DNA of 64,000 nt from Ceratodon purpureus (lineage: Eukaryota; Streptophyta; Bryopsida; Pseudoditrichales; Ditrichaceae), in contig CM026421.1 in NCBI GenBank assembly GCA_014871385.1, positions 15,421,048-15,485,047 of the forward strand, in the 5' to 3' direction. The notes under the pieces are model-generated. The model saw nothing but the letters and a program-made list of their open reading frames with translations. It was not told the DNA's origin and ran no database searches. The first letter of the stretch is position 1, and the number at the start of each line of letters is the position of its first letter. Shown here piece by piece: positions 12,154 to 22,630 of this stretch. The translations under genes and the position numbers were made by a program.

Positions 12154-12851
12154 TGGAGGAGAGCTTGTGCAAGTAGAGTGTAAGAAGATGTGCTTGGTGT
12201 GTTCCAGGTTGTAGAGATTATATAGTTGTTAGTGGTTAGTGTGGTGGGACAACTAACATACTCTAAAATGAAGTAGAGTGTACTGGCGAATTCACCATGA
12301 CCTGTATAACCTAATTTAAGTTCGAATGTATCTGACAAACTGAAATGCTTAGGCGGCTGAGACCGCCAACCACATCATGTTTAGCTAATACTATTATATC
12401 ATTCAGAAGAGAAATCAAACCGTCACAGATGTGCACCAATACATTTATAACAATTAGCCGTCAATGTGAGCGTGATCAGAGCAACTTTAATTTAAATAGT
12501 TATTTTGATTGGAGGCAGAGTTCCATATCTTACTTTATATTAAGGAGAGATATCATACCAGACCTGGTATTTGGTGTTCACAAATTTCAACATAAGATCA
12601 TGTCAACCCCTTTACATAGATTTGGTGGCCATTCTAAAATGGTCTGCAACTAACAATTTAAATACTACTATTATATATAACGAAGATACTGACACGAACA
12701 TTAGCAATCACAGAATGCTCATGCATGTATTATAGGTCTGAAAGGTTTAGGGTACTAAGACTCCACTATAAAACTGGTACTAAGCACTTGTCGATTTCAA
12801 AGCATACGTCTTCGTCAGAATTATGTTTACGGGATAGCGTTAGTGAGACCT
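12154..12851. promoter_or_regulatory. bidirectional promoter between transposase and ParB/methyltransferase genes
   Basis: About 700 bp separates the two divergent start codons. On the minus strand a TATATAA box occupies 12224-12218, about 65 bp before the transposase ATG at 12153. On the plus strand TATAAAA at 12767-12773 lies about 79 bp before the ATG at 12852. Both are at sensible TATA-box distances, which supports coordinated expression of the two transposon genes. Transcription start sites are not visible from sequence. Confidence 0.55.
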
Positions 12852-15800
12852 ATGAGGGAAGAGGAAGAGCCAAGCCCCAGAGTGCCGAGGGCTCCTAGAT
12901 CATGTACGACTAGAGGTAGAGGGAGAAGGCGAGGTTCAGGTTTTAGTAATACGAAGCAGGTGGCGGCCCAAAAGAGACGGAAGGAGAAACTCGCTCTTGG
13001 CCGTATTGCAGAAGTGGATTATAGTTCAGATGGTCCCAAACATCTCAAAATCAAAGCATTGGCCAGTATATGTCAGGTATACCATACCATGCAGTTTGCA
13101 TTATAATTGTAAGTATTTTTAAATCTTACATTTAATTTTTCCATTGATTCAGGTTGATTTTTGTTTAATTACTCTAATGGTAAGGGACATTAAGAGGTAG
13201 GGCACACTGCTTTGACAAGAAGCTCACTAGGCGTTCAGAGAATCTAGGCGAATGCTAATTATTGAATGGACGGACTTCATGAAAATGAGATTTTCTCAAT
13301 TACTCAGTCTGGTAGGAGCTAGGATGAGCATGAACTCGGTCAGGTTACCCCGTTGACCGTCACCATGTCTGCACGGGCCTCTTGCAGGTCACTTCAGTCG
13401 TGAGCACTCCAGGCGACCTTCTCGGCGAGGGAGCTGAAGCAACCCCTACAAACCGCTCCTCGACTTCACCAGCTTCCGACGAGAACCCATCGCAGGTACA
13501 GATATACGACATTAACCATCGCAGATTCTCAGGTGAATTATAGATATCACATTACATTCTCTTTCGCGTGACTTAGTCGGTTTTGGTGCGAATCTTAACT
13601 GTCGAAACCCTAGGGTAGAAATCTAAATGGCTCGGGATGTTGGGTTCTTCAGCAGGTGATCTCTCTAGGTGCAATTGAGTGCGAGGGTCATCCGGGTTTT
13701 GAAGAGGTAACGCAAGCTTACACAATACTGCCGACTGGGTGCTCAGCGACGGAAGAAGAGGTCCACGGAATCTCACTGGTTAGAGTCGTCTTCATTTCAT
13801 TTTTCTCAGCAATGTCAATTTGGGGAATTAAGTACTTGTAAACTGTACTTCATGCCAAGCCGCATTAGGGTACTCCTGGTCGTTCAAATCCCAATTCAGT
13901 GTCGGTGCTCGATGGTTCGGTACTTAAGGGGGTTTTTTGCAGGTGAACGAGGACTGTGATAATTTCCGGGAGAGAATCTCGTTTACTGAGATTGCGGAGG
14001 AAGTCCACTCCAGGCAGATCTCTGAATTCCTTTCTCCAGCTCGGTATTCTCTTGAAATTGACAAGGTAAGTTAGATTGCTGCAATTAATCAGTTCGTGAC
14101 TTCTGTTGTGATTGTTTTGTCAAATCCTGTCTAGTATTTCGATGAATGAGCAGTGGTGACCAGAACTTCTAGAGCTCAGAAAATTAAGTGTTTCGGTTTG
14201 CCTAATTTCCTTCCAATTAATGATCGGTTTGTACCTTTCGATCAGTTCAATAGAGTGACAAATTTGTTCTGGAACACCGGATTACATATGTTGTAAAAAT
14301 TAATTTTTACGGCCAAACAACTAAATGTACCTCGCAAGACATTTGTGCTTTTGTGACTTTCAATTCTGATCTTTGATCAATGCAAAGTATTATCTCTGAA
14401 ATTCGTGTTTCGAAACTACATCTATGTTGTCGCTGGAAAGGGAATCTTCAATGTACTGTGAATGCTAAGTTTTGAGGGTTCCCTAGGTTATGAATTCCGG
14501 CAGCATTTTGATGTTGAACACCCTAATTAGGATTTCGTAGCATATTGTTTACTCAGAAGCCTTAGCTGTAATTCCATACTCGTTTCACTTTCATTACAGA
14601 ATTGCGCTGAGTGTTTCGGAAACATTATAGTGCCTGGATACTATGATTCTGTGGCAGTAACCGAATGACTTAATGGGAATGGGTGTTGTGGGGTCAGGTT
14701 ATAAGTGTTGGTAAATGCCGTATAATTAGCTGCAGTGCAAGTCGATCGCTTTGGGCTAACATTTTTTTATTGTTGCTAACTGCAGATGTGCTGTGACCAG
14801 GGCATGGAAGAGGTGCGCAGCCCGTCTACGGCCATGGACTGTATCGACGTGGGTCTTGCCGAAATGGAAGATCAGCTCCGCAAGGCTGTGAAGGGAAGTT
14901 CACATGTTGCTCTCCAAGATGCAGTTGACATACCAGGCATGGAGATTGATGTGCCACTGTGCAGGATGATACCTATGTCGGATGTGAGGGAGCCATTGAA
15001 GACCGACATACAGAAGCTAAAGGCCGAATTCAGCCACGGATACAAGCGAGGTTCATCGTGCTTCTATCTATCACTGAAGAGCTTTAGGATGGAAGAGTCA
15101 AGTGTCACCGAAGCTGACAGGTCTTCCTGGTCTGATTTATGGCGAAAGGAGGACCTTGAGTTTGAAGCACGGTTGCTGTCAAATCCAGACTTGAAGAAAT
15201 ACTCCAATCGCTACTTCTATGTGTGGGACGGGAATCATCGCCATATTGCTTGGTCTGAATTGATCAATTCTCTCCACAAGCATGATGCTTCTTTCCATGT
15301 TTCAGCCCGTTCAATCATCATCAACGTCACGCCGGCAAATTGCAATATGTTGTTGCACGCCATGATAGATTGGAACAAGTAAGTAATTCATTAAGTTTAA
15401 ACTCATTAGTGACTCAAGTATATGAAAGTTTTGAATTTGTCCCATTTATTTAATTTACATTTGATTGATAGTTCAATTTAATGGATTGCATGTCAACTTC
15501 CTGCAGAAAAAATGAAGTAGACCATGTTGTTCAGCATTGGACCCATGAGGTGAAGCGGGTCCAACAGCTAGGTCTGTTGGATTTTGACCAGTTGAAGGGT
15601 CTGGTGAAAGATGAAGATTTGCAAGCAAGCATAATAGAGTGGGGGCGTATGAAGAACAGAAAGTGGTATCATCTCTTATATGATGCATTCATTGACTTCT
15701 TATACGAGGTGAGAATGTTCAATGGATTTAAGTTGTCAAATATTTATCAGTACTGACCTCATCTACTGTCAAAGCCTATATACTAACAAGTAATTAATGT

Positions 15801-18800
15801 ATTTTAGAGAGAAATATCAGCCGCCCAAGAGGAAGCTATCAGAATCTACAGGCACTCATTAGTCACAGGTCGCGGAGAGGACAAGATGGGGAGTCCTTCA
15901 GAGCTCCTTGCCGTTGCGAAGAAGGCAGTAGCCACGAAGAAGACATCCCTCTCCACTAAATTGGACCGATACTTGGCCATTGCCAACCCAGCTAATGGCG
16001 AAGGCTTCTTAAAAGAGGTATTTTTATTTCAATAAACTTAATTTTTTTGTGTTTTAAGACCTCGGATTTGAGCTCGGCTCGTGCTTATATCTCATGCTGG
16101 TTCTACATCTATGTTGTAGCCACGGTCTTTTTTTTTTATTTTAAATTTGCTTCGTCAGTGATCACGGTTTTTATGCCCATGCGCTGCTGTGCTTCCTCTT
16201 GGGTGCTGCATCGAGCTTGCCTCTGTGGACTGATGCCTTGGGAGGGACTACGTGGTTGCATGGTACCGTATGATCTTTCTTAAATGATGTTCGTTGCAAG
16301 CAGTCGGGGCTTGGTTTTTGCCGGGTGTCGCCAAAAAAGTGACTTCAATGGGCACCCCCGGAGGTTCCCTCGGATCCGAGGGGTGCTCCGACCTCGCTGT
16401 GGCAACTCACTTTTTCTTGAACATGCTGTGCAATTCCAGCTTGGAGCCACGGTCTTTTTTTTTTTTTTTTTAAATTTGCTTCGTCAGTGATCACGGTTTT
16501 TATGCCCATGCGCTGCTGTGCTTCCTCTTGGGTGCTGCATCGAGCTTGCCTCTGTGGACTGATGCCTTGGGAGGGACTACGTGGTTGCATGGAACCGTAT
16601 GATCTTTCTTAAATGATGTTCGTTGCAAGCAGTCGGGGCTTGGTTTTTGCCGGGTGTCGCCAAAAAAGTGACTTCAATGGGCACCCCCGGAGGTTCCCTC
16701 GGATCCGAGGGGTGCTCCGACCTCGCTGTGGCAACTCACTTTTTCTTGAACATGCTGTGCAATTCCAGCTTGGAGCCACGGTCTTTCTTTTTTTTTTTTT
16801 AAATTTGCTTCGTCAGTGATCACGGTTTTTATGCCCATGCGCTGCTGTGCTTCCTCTTGGGTGCTGCATCGAGCTTGCCTCTGTGGACTGATGCCTTGGG
16901 AGGGACTACGTGGTTGCATGGTACCGTATGATCTTTCTTAAATGATGTTCGTTGCAAGCAGTCGGGGCTTGGTTTTTGCCGGGTGTCGCCAAAAAAGTGA
17001 CTTCGGTGGGCACCCCCGGAGGTTCCCTCGGATCCGAGGGGTGCTCCGACCTCGCTGTGGCAACTCACTTTTTCTTGAACATGCTGTGCAATTCCAGCTT
17101 GGAGCCACGGTCTTTTTTTTTTTTTTTTAAATTTGCTTCGTCAGTGATCACGGTTTTTATGCCCATGCGCTGCTGTGCTTCCTCTTGGGTGCTGCATCGA
17201 GCTTGCCTCTGTGGACTGATGCCTTGGGAGGGACTACGTGGTTGCATGGTACCGTATGATCTTTCTTAAATGATGTTCGTTGCAAGCAGTCGGGGCTTGG
17301 TTTTTGCCGGGTGTCGCCAAAAAAGTGACTTCGGTGGGCACCCCCGGAGGTTCCCTCGGATCCGAGGGGTGCTCCGACCTCGCTGTGGCAACTCACTTTT
17401 TCTTGAACATGCTGTGCAATTCCAGCTTGGAGCCACGGTCTTTCTTTTTTTTTTTTAAATTTGCTTCGTCAGTGATCACGGTTTTTATGCCCATGCGCTG
17501 CTGTGCTTCCTCTTGGGTGCTGCATCGAGCTTGCCTCTGTGGACTGATGCCTTGGGAGGGACTACGTGGTTGCATGGTACCGTATGATCTTTCTTAAATG
17601 ATGTTCGTTGCAAGCAGTCGGGGCTTGGTTTTTGCCGGGTGTCGCCAAAAAAGTGACTTCGGTGGGCACCCCCGGAGGTTCCCTCGGATCCGAGGGGTGC
17701 TCCGACCTCGCTGTGGCAACTCACTTTTTCTTGAACATGCTGTGCAATTCCAGCTTGGAGCCACGGTCTTTTTTTTTTTTTTTTTAAATTTGCTTCGTCA
17801 GTGATCACGGTTTTTATGCCCATGCGCTGCTGTGCTTCCTCTTGGGTGCTGCATCGAGCTTGCCTCCGGGGGCAGCATTCCAATCTGCAGGCAGCATTCC
17901 AATCTTGTTTTTTAATTTAAACTCACTTTAAGTATATGTTTTTCTTCGCTTCTTGCTGGGGTCTCCCATGATAATTTTCTGCTTACATTAAATTTATGCA
18001 CCATACCGTTTTAATTGCTGAATGTCACATGCTTAACTATAATCAAATATAGTCTGTTCTTTTCACTTGAAAGAATGTTTTTTTGGACAATTTTTATAAT
18101 TTAGAATTCTATCATTCTCATCTTAGTGTTATCTGTTTTGCCAGATCATTCGCCATTTTGATGTGTATCAAAGCGACGCAGAAATGACCCCAGAGAAGTT
18201 GCAACTTTTTGCAAGCGCCAAGGTTGCTCCCAAGTACAAAGAGAGATGGCTAAAGTGGTGGAACATGAGCAAGCAGAGTCGGGTGGAGTACAACTTTCCT
18301 CCAACACCAGCTTCAGATTTAGTTCTTCGAGTTTGGATCGATCAAGCAGCCTTCTGGGCTGGGGTAAGCACAATCATCCCATTTCTCCTTTAAATTAGAT
18401 TGATCAATGTCTTCTAATTTTGCAACTGAATTTTAAACAACATTCTTTCTAATGTAATGGATTCTAATATTTTTGGTTTATTTCTTATCCCGCAGTTAGA
18501 AGAAGAGGCTAGCCTTCGTTATGCCAAGATTGTAGAGGAGGATATCATAGTTCTCAGGACCACGGATTTACCTAATCCTGTAGATGATATTGGCTCGTGG
18601 ATTGAGGCTCATTCTCTGACTCTTTGGGGGAAGGCGTTCACTGGTTTCTTCCCTAAGGCTGGCACTTTTACAAAGAAAGAGCCATTTCTCAACCAAGCAG
18701 GGGCTGAGAATGCTATGAAGAGGGTTATATTGAGGTACTTTTGGAGAGAGTTGGTAGTTAAGGGTGCCATTGATAGGAATGATATTCCTCAGCGTTTTAA

Positions 18801-20812
18801 GAAATGGGTGGATATTTCTAGCTCTGAGTGCATTTTTACAGATTATCAGAGGAGGCATTTTCGAGCTCCACATCTTGTTCAATGTCCCTGGTACCTTGAA
18901 TTGAAGGAGAATGAGAAGTGCCCTGGGGATGAGAGAGCTTTGAAGGCTAGCTGTGACAACTTGGTGCTGCAGCTTGGAGATGAGAATACCATGAATTTGG
19001 AGGAGAATGCCTCGGAGGTTGGTGATGATGCTTCTCTTTCTGAGAAGCAAAGGAAGAAACTAGCAGAGAGGAAGGCAAAGGCTGAGGCACGGATGAAGGA
19101 GAAGGAGGACAAGAAGAAGGAGAAGGAGGAAGGAGTCAAGCTCAAGAGAGAATTGGCAGCAAGGAACAGGGAGCTTGCCAAGCTTGTTTTGAAGGAAGGG
19201 CCAGAGAAGATGTTGACTCATGTTGGCATTTCTCCTTCAGGTAGCAGCATGGCTGCTGCCATAGTTCCTGTAGCTCCTCAGGTGCCTCTTTTTTCTACCC
19301 CCATGCCTTCTCAGACTATCTACACCATTCCATGCTCGCAGTTGGATGATGTAGACACTAGGGTTGAGATCATCAATGACTCCCCTATGGGCATTTTGGA
19401 GCTGTTTAATGATCTATCAGAGGGGGATGAGCCTGAGGTTTGGATGAAGGTGAAGGACTGGATCAAGGAGAATCTCGGTAGCAAGGCTAGGAATTTTGGA
19501 GGTGAAGAGGCTGAGGCTGCTGTGGACCTCATCATTTTTGATGTTCCAGAGGATTTACCAGTTCCAGGTTTAGGGTAGGATGGTGAGATTCCATTCTGGA
19601 ACAAGCACCCCAAGATTTCAGCAGGGAAGAAGATGGAGTCTTCGTGGATTAAGGCCCATTTTGAGTTTGCTATGCAGTTTCTGCAGGATGATGGAGCCTT
19701 GATTGTATTCTACCCTGATTCAAGGTTCATTTCGAATGAGCTTATTTCCTGGGCAGAGTGGGCTAACTTTCAGGAGGAGGCCAAGTGGTTTGCAATCAAT
19801 GGCCTGCCATTGACTATTCCAGATCGTTATCCACGGGAGCACAAGACTTTTATGGTCAAGTGCTTCATCAAGATGGAGAATGCGGAGGAGGGTGTTCCAA
19901 GGTCTAAGTTCCAGTTTCATGATAGGGCTGAGCTTGGTGCCCAAGGCATCAAGCTCTCCACTGATGGTCACTGTACTAATTTGATTACTGCAGATTCTCT
20001 GACTTATAATTCAGAGACAGGTTTGCCATTCAGAGGTCCTAGAGAGAAGACTTCTAACCTCTTGCAGGCTCTGATTGATCTCTGCACTGTAGAGAATGAC
20101 ATTGTCATGGATCTCACAGCTTCTACAGGTATTTTTTTAGTCTTTCTGTTCTCTGATTGTTGTTAGTTGTATTTCTTTTTATTCTTTAGTCTCATGCAAT
20201 TGAGCTACAATTCGTGTGCAGGTGCTTCCATTCGAGCATCGAAGAGTCTCCGGCGCCATGTCATAGGCTTTGAGTATGACACCACCTTGTACAAGCAGGT
20301 GTTGTTGCCTCTTCTTCCAAGCGCCGAAGAGGTTGAGTCTGCTCCAATTCCTGTGGCATCACCAAAGAAGAAACGTGCCATTGAATCAGATGATGAGCCT
20401 GAGAGGAAGACTGCCCCCAAGCGTTCTTGTAAGTAAGTCTCTACATTCATTTGACATTTGTTTATTTGTTTACAAAAGTTTAGTTCAATATTTATTAAAC
20501 TGTGAAATTGTCATGTGCAGTCGGAAGAAAGCGTTGAAGAATGACATTGGTGGCTCTATTATCTCGCGCCATCTTAGCAAGATAAAGAGTCCAGTTAGAC
20601 CTTTAGAGCTTCCACATTATGCAGAGATGCAGGCTCAAGCTTATTTAGCTGCTCCTTCTCCATCTATTTCATCTGATAGAGATAGCATTTGTCGTGATGC
20701 TGAGATTTATCTTGACATAGCTGCAGAAGTTGCCAGAGTGGTATTATCTAGTGATAGCGATTCTTATGATGGTTGGATTGATACTCGTAGCGATGATGAG
20801 ATGTCTACTTGA
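12852..20812 (+). CDS. ParB-like domain fused to a permuted N4/N6 DNA-methyltransferase-like domain; second gene of the MULE
   Basis: Proposed exons: 12852-13076, 13388-13495, 13656-13706, 13943-14065, 14786-15378, 15507-15708, 15808-16017, 18145-18363, 18496-20128, 20222-20432 and 20521-20812. All have GT-AG borders and together give 1289 in-frame codons; the first four exons are least certain. The N-terminus is basic (RGRGRRRGSG, QKRRKEK). Residues about 225-365 resemble a ParB/Srx domain: CRMIPMSDVRE, then WDGNHRHIAW. A charged stretch rich in KAEARMKEKEDKKKEKEE follows near 760-795. Residues about 915-1140 follow the beta-class methyltransferase order. Motif IV is at VDLIIFDVPE (DPPY/W in active enzymes), then GALIVFYP, then FRGPREKTSNLL (like the F-x-G-x-REKP lead-in). 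Motif I is DLTASTGAS-IRASKSLRRHVIGFE, where active enzymes have DPFAGSGTT. The C-tail has NLS-like KKKRAIE and KTAPKRS. An in-frame TAG interrupts exon 9 at 19576-19578 (codon about 938). It would be removed if 19568-19621 or 19568-19624 is a very short intron (54 or 57 nt, GT-AG, both in frame). Confidence 0.72.
16119..17866 (+). repeat. tandem array of 328-329-bp units inside an intron of the ParB/methyltransferase gene
   Basis: Five complete units begin with GCCACGGTCTTT at 16119, 16446, 16775, 17104 and 17432. A partial sixth runs from 17760 to about 17866. They are nearly identical: the visible differences are T-tract lengths and a few bases, for example CTTCAATGGG in the first two units and CTTCGGTGGG in the next three. 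This shows recent amplification or ongoing homogenisation. Each complete unit carries the 16-bp palindrome CCCTCGGATCCGAGGG (starts 16367, 16696, 17025, 17353, 17681). The array swells one intron to about 2.1 kb. ORFs on both strands within it simply repeat with the unit and are not genes. Confidence 0.95.
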
Positions 20813-21719
20813 TCATTGCATATTTACTCTATATTGTTATGTTTTCCCTACTTCTATATTATATGATAGCTTTGGCTTTGGATTTTATATTTTACCTTAA
20901 CCTCACTTTACTCTACTTTTGTGTGAATTTCTCTACCGGCCATATATTTTAAATTCAATTCAAACATGATTGAATAATAAAATGGTACTAATTTTTTAAG
21001 AAGTTGAACATTCCTTGGTTACAACTTGAAGGCATCACAGTAAAATATGGTTTTCTTAAAACCTTTTTCATGTAGTTTTCCCTACCCTTTAAATTGCACC
21101 TTTAAATTAGTCATCCAACAATTGGATGAAAAGTTTGTCATCCCAAAAAACTTGAAGCCACAGTCATCTGCAATAGCGGTTGTGTATATCCACCCTAAAC
21201 CTAATTGTTTTTATTTTATTTTTATCTTTCTTCTTTCTCTCCTTTATGTATTCATTAATTTTATTTGTTTTTCTTTTTTAGAGAATTCCTTTTTATGTTT
21301 CGTCTTCTATTTTTTTTAATTTATTTTTTAATTTATTCGTTGCTTTTCTTCTTTCGTTGTTTTATTTATATTTCTTTCTTTTCTTCTTATTTTCCTTCAT
21401 TTTTTTATTTTTTTTCCCCTATATTCCTTTTCATTATTTATTTTTAATCTATTTTCTTTCTTTCATTTATTTATTTTTTTTCTTTTCTTTTTTTTCCTTT
21501 TGTTTTTTTTTTCTTCTTGGTCTTCATGGCGTGGAATTGATAGGATATATGAAAAAATAATCACTATTTATTCGGGTATGAATCGGGTGTAAATTTCTAC
21601 ATTTATCAATTTAGAAGCCATTATTTTAAGAATATACCCTAAAACACCTTCCACGGTCATAGGTCCCATATATGCCATGTCATGCAAAATCATCTCAAAA
21701 TATCAAATAAATAGTCAAA
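20813..21719. other. right subterminal region of the MULE, with a long pyrimidine tract
   Basis: Non-coding DNA between the ParB/methyltransferase stop codon and the right terminal repeat. From about 21196 to 21515 the plus strand is almost pure T/C (TTTTCTTC-type text). ORFs here are poly-Phe artefacts. The tract could affect polyadenylation or transcription termination, but nothing specific is visible. Confidence 0.6.
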
Positions 21720-21804
21720 AAATTGAAAATTTAGTGCTCACCGCTCACTGCTCACTGCTCACCGCTCACTGCTCACTGCTCACCGCTCACAAGATAGCAT
21801 TCCT
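21720..21804 (-). repeat. right terminal inverted repeat with eight heptamers
   Basis: On the plus strand GAAAATTTAG leads into eight tandem heptamers at 21735-21790 (TGCTCAC or CGCTCAC, the complement of GTGAGCA/G), then AAGATAGC at 21791-21798. It is the inverted counterpart of the left end, with three more heptamers. Confidence 0.9.
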
Positions 21805-21815
21805 GAGTGCCGCAA
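21805..21815 (+). repeat. right target-site duplication of the 13.9-kb MULE
   Basis: GAGTGCCGCAA, identical to 7934-7944 and in direct orientation, next to the right terminal repeat. The following base is T here and C on the left. Confidence 0.88.
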
Positions 21816-22630
21816 TAGACACTTCCTTGTGAAATATTTTAATTTATATTCAAATTAAAAAATATGGAGTTTGTACCAAAGGACTTCATAAATTATGATT
21901 TTTGTCGACGGTTGTGCGTAGCCCTAGTTTGTTTTGTAAAAACTAGAATCAAATAAAAATTAAACATTAGAAACAAAACTTTATAAGAAAGCAATAACTT
22001 TTTGACTGTTTCTGAGTTCACAAATATTTCTCCTATCATTGTTGTTTTGTCACATATAGAGCCCTACCTTCAAAAGGTGGTGTTAAATCCAAGAAGAATT
22101 TAAGTACGTGACGCGGCCCACAAACAACATTTTTACAAATTAAAGGGTCATTTATTCACGCTGATATTAATTATACCAAATATATATACTAGGAAACAAC
22201 CTCTTGCAATGCAACAAAAGAAAGCGCAAGAATTGCATTGGCCATTAGGAAACTAAAAATTAATTGAAAACATGAAAAAAACATAGGAACCTTTGGGAAC
22301 AAAACGAAGCTGCGGATGAAAATTGTGGATGTGATATAGTATTATGACGGATATCAAATAGGGTAGTGACTAATAAAAAAGGCAACTAATCTTTACTTCA
22401 CGATTCAATGGTCTATCTCTTCTTTGTAACCAATATACTCCAGTCAAATAATCTTATGATTCAAAGATGCATCATAAATATTCCTTCATTCTCATCAAAG
22501 GTAGCCAAACTAGTTTCATCTTGAATTGAATGTCCACAAAACTCGTCTATATTTAAAAACTATTTAAAGTAAACAACCCATTCACAGTAAACAAATCAGA
22601 ATATCTTTAATCAAATCTCATGGTAATTAA

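Larger units (their letters stand above)
7945..21804. mobile_element. 13.86-kb Mutator-like DNA transposon carrying a ParB/DNA-methyltransferase-like gene
   Basis: Defined by three independent signs. First, terminal inverted repeats: left 7945-8009, right about 21720-21804. Both read inward as GCTATCTTGTGAGCGG, then GTGAGC(G/A) heptamers, then CACTAAATTTTCAA. Second, an 11-bp direct repeat GAGTGCCGCAA directly outside both ends. Third, between them sits a MULE-type transposase gene with a SWIM finger (minus, 8534-12153). The second gene (plus, 12852-20812) encodes a ParB-like plus methyltransferase-like protein. The two genes are divergent and share one intergenic promoter. The outermost six bases of the two terminal repeats differ (AGCGAC versus AGGAAT), and the duplication differs at its next base (C/T). 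The insertion is therefore not brand new but is still well preserved. Confidence 0.92.

Noticed and set aside
13656..13841. Reading exon 3 of the ParB/methyltransferase gene through as a longer ORF
   Set aside because: A donor at 13707 gives an in-phase short exon; the read-through text shows no conserved pattern. This exon remains one of the least certain.
16047..17883. Many overlapping ORFs on both strands with nearly identical proteins
   Set aside because: They repeat with the 329-bp tandem unit and lie in an intron; frames exist only because the unit lacks stops. Not genes.
12852..20812. Recent bacterial contamination or endogenised giant virus as source of the ParB/methyltransferase gene
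   Set aside because: About ten GT-AG introns, plant-like promoter spacing, and complete enclosure by transposon ends with a target duplication fit a resident transposon gene better. An ancient viral or bacterial origin is not excluded.
21047..21560. Hydrophobic poly-Phe/Leu 'membrane' ORFs
   Set aside because: They are translations of a T/C-rich tract in the transposon's subterminal region; no real composition or motif.
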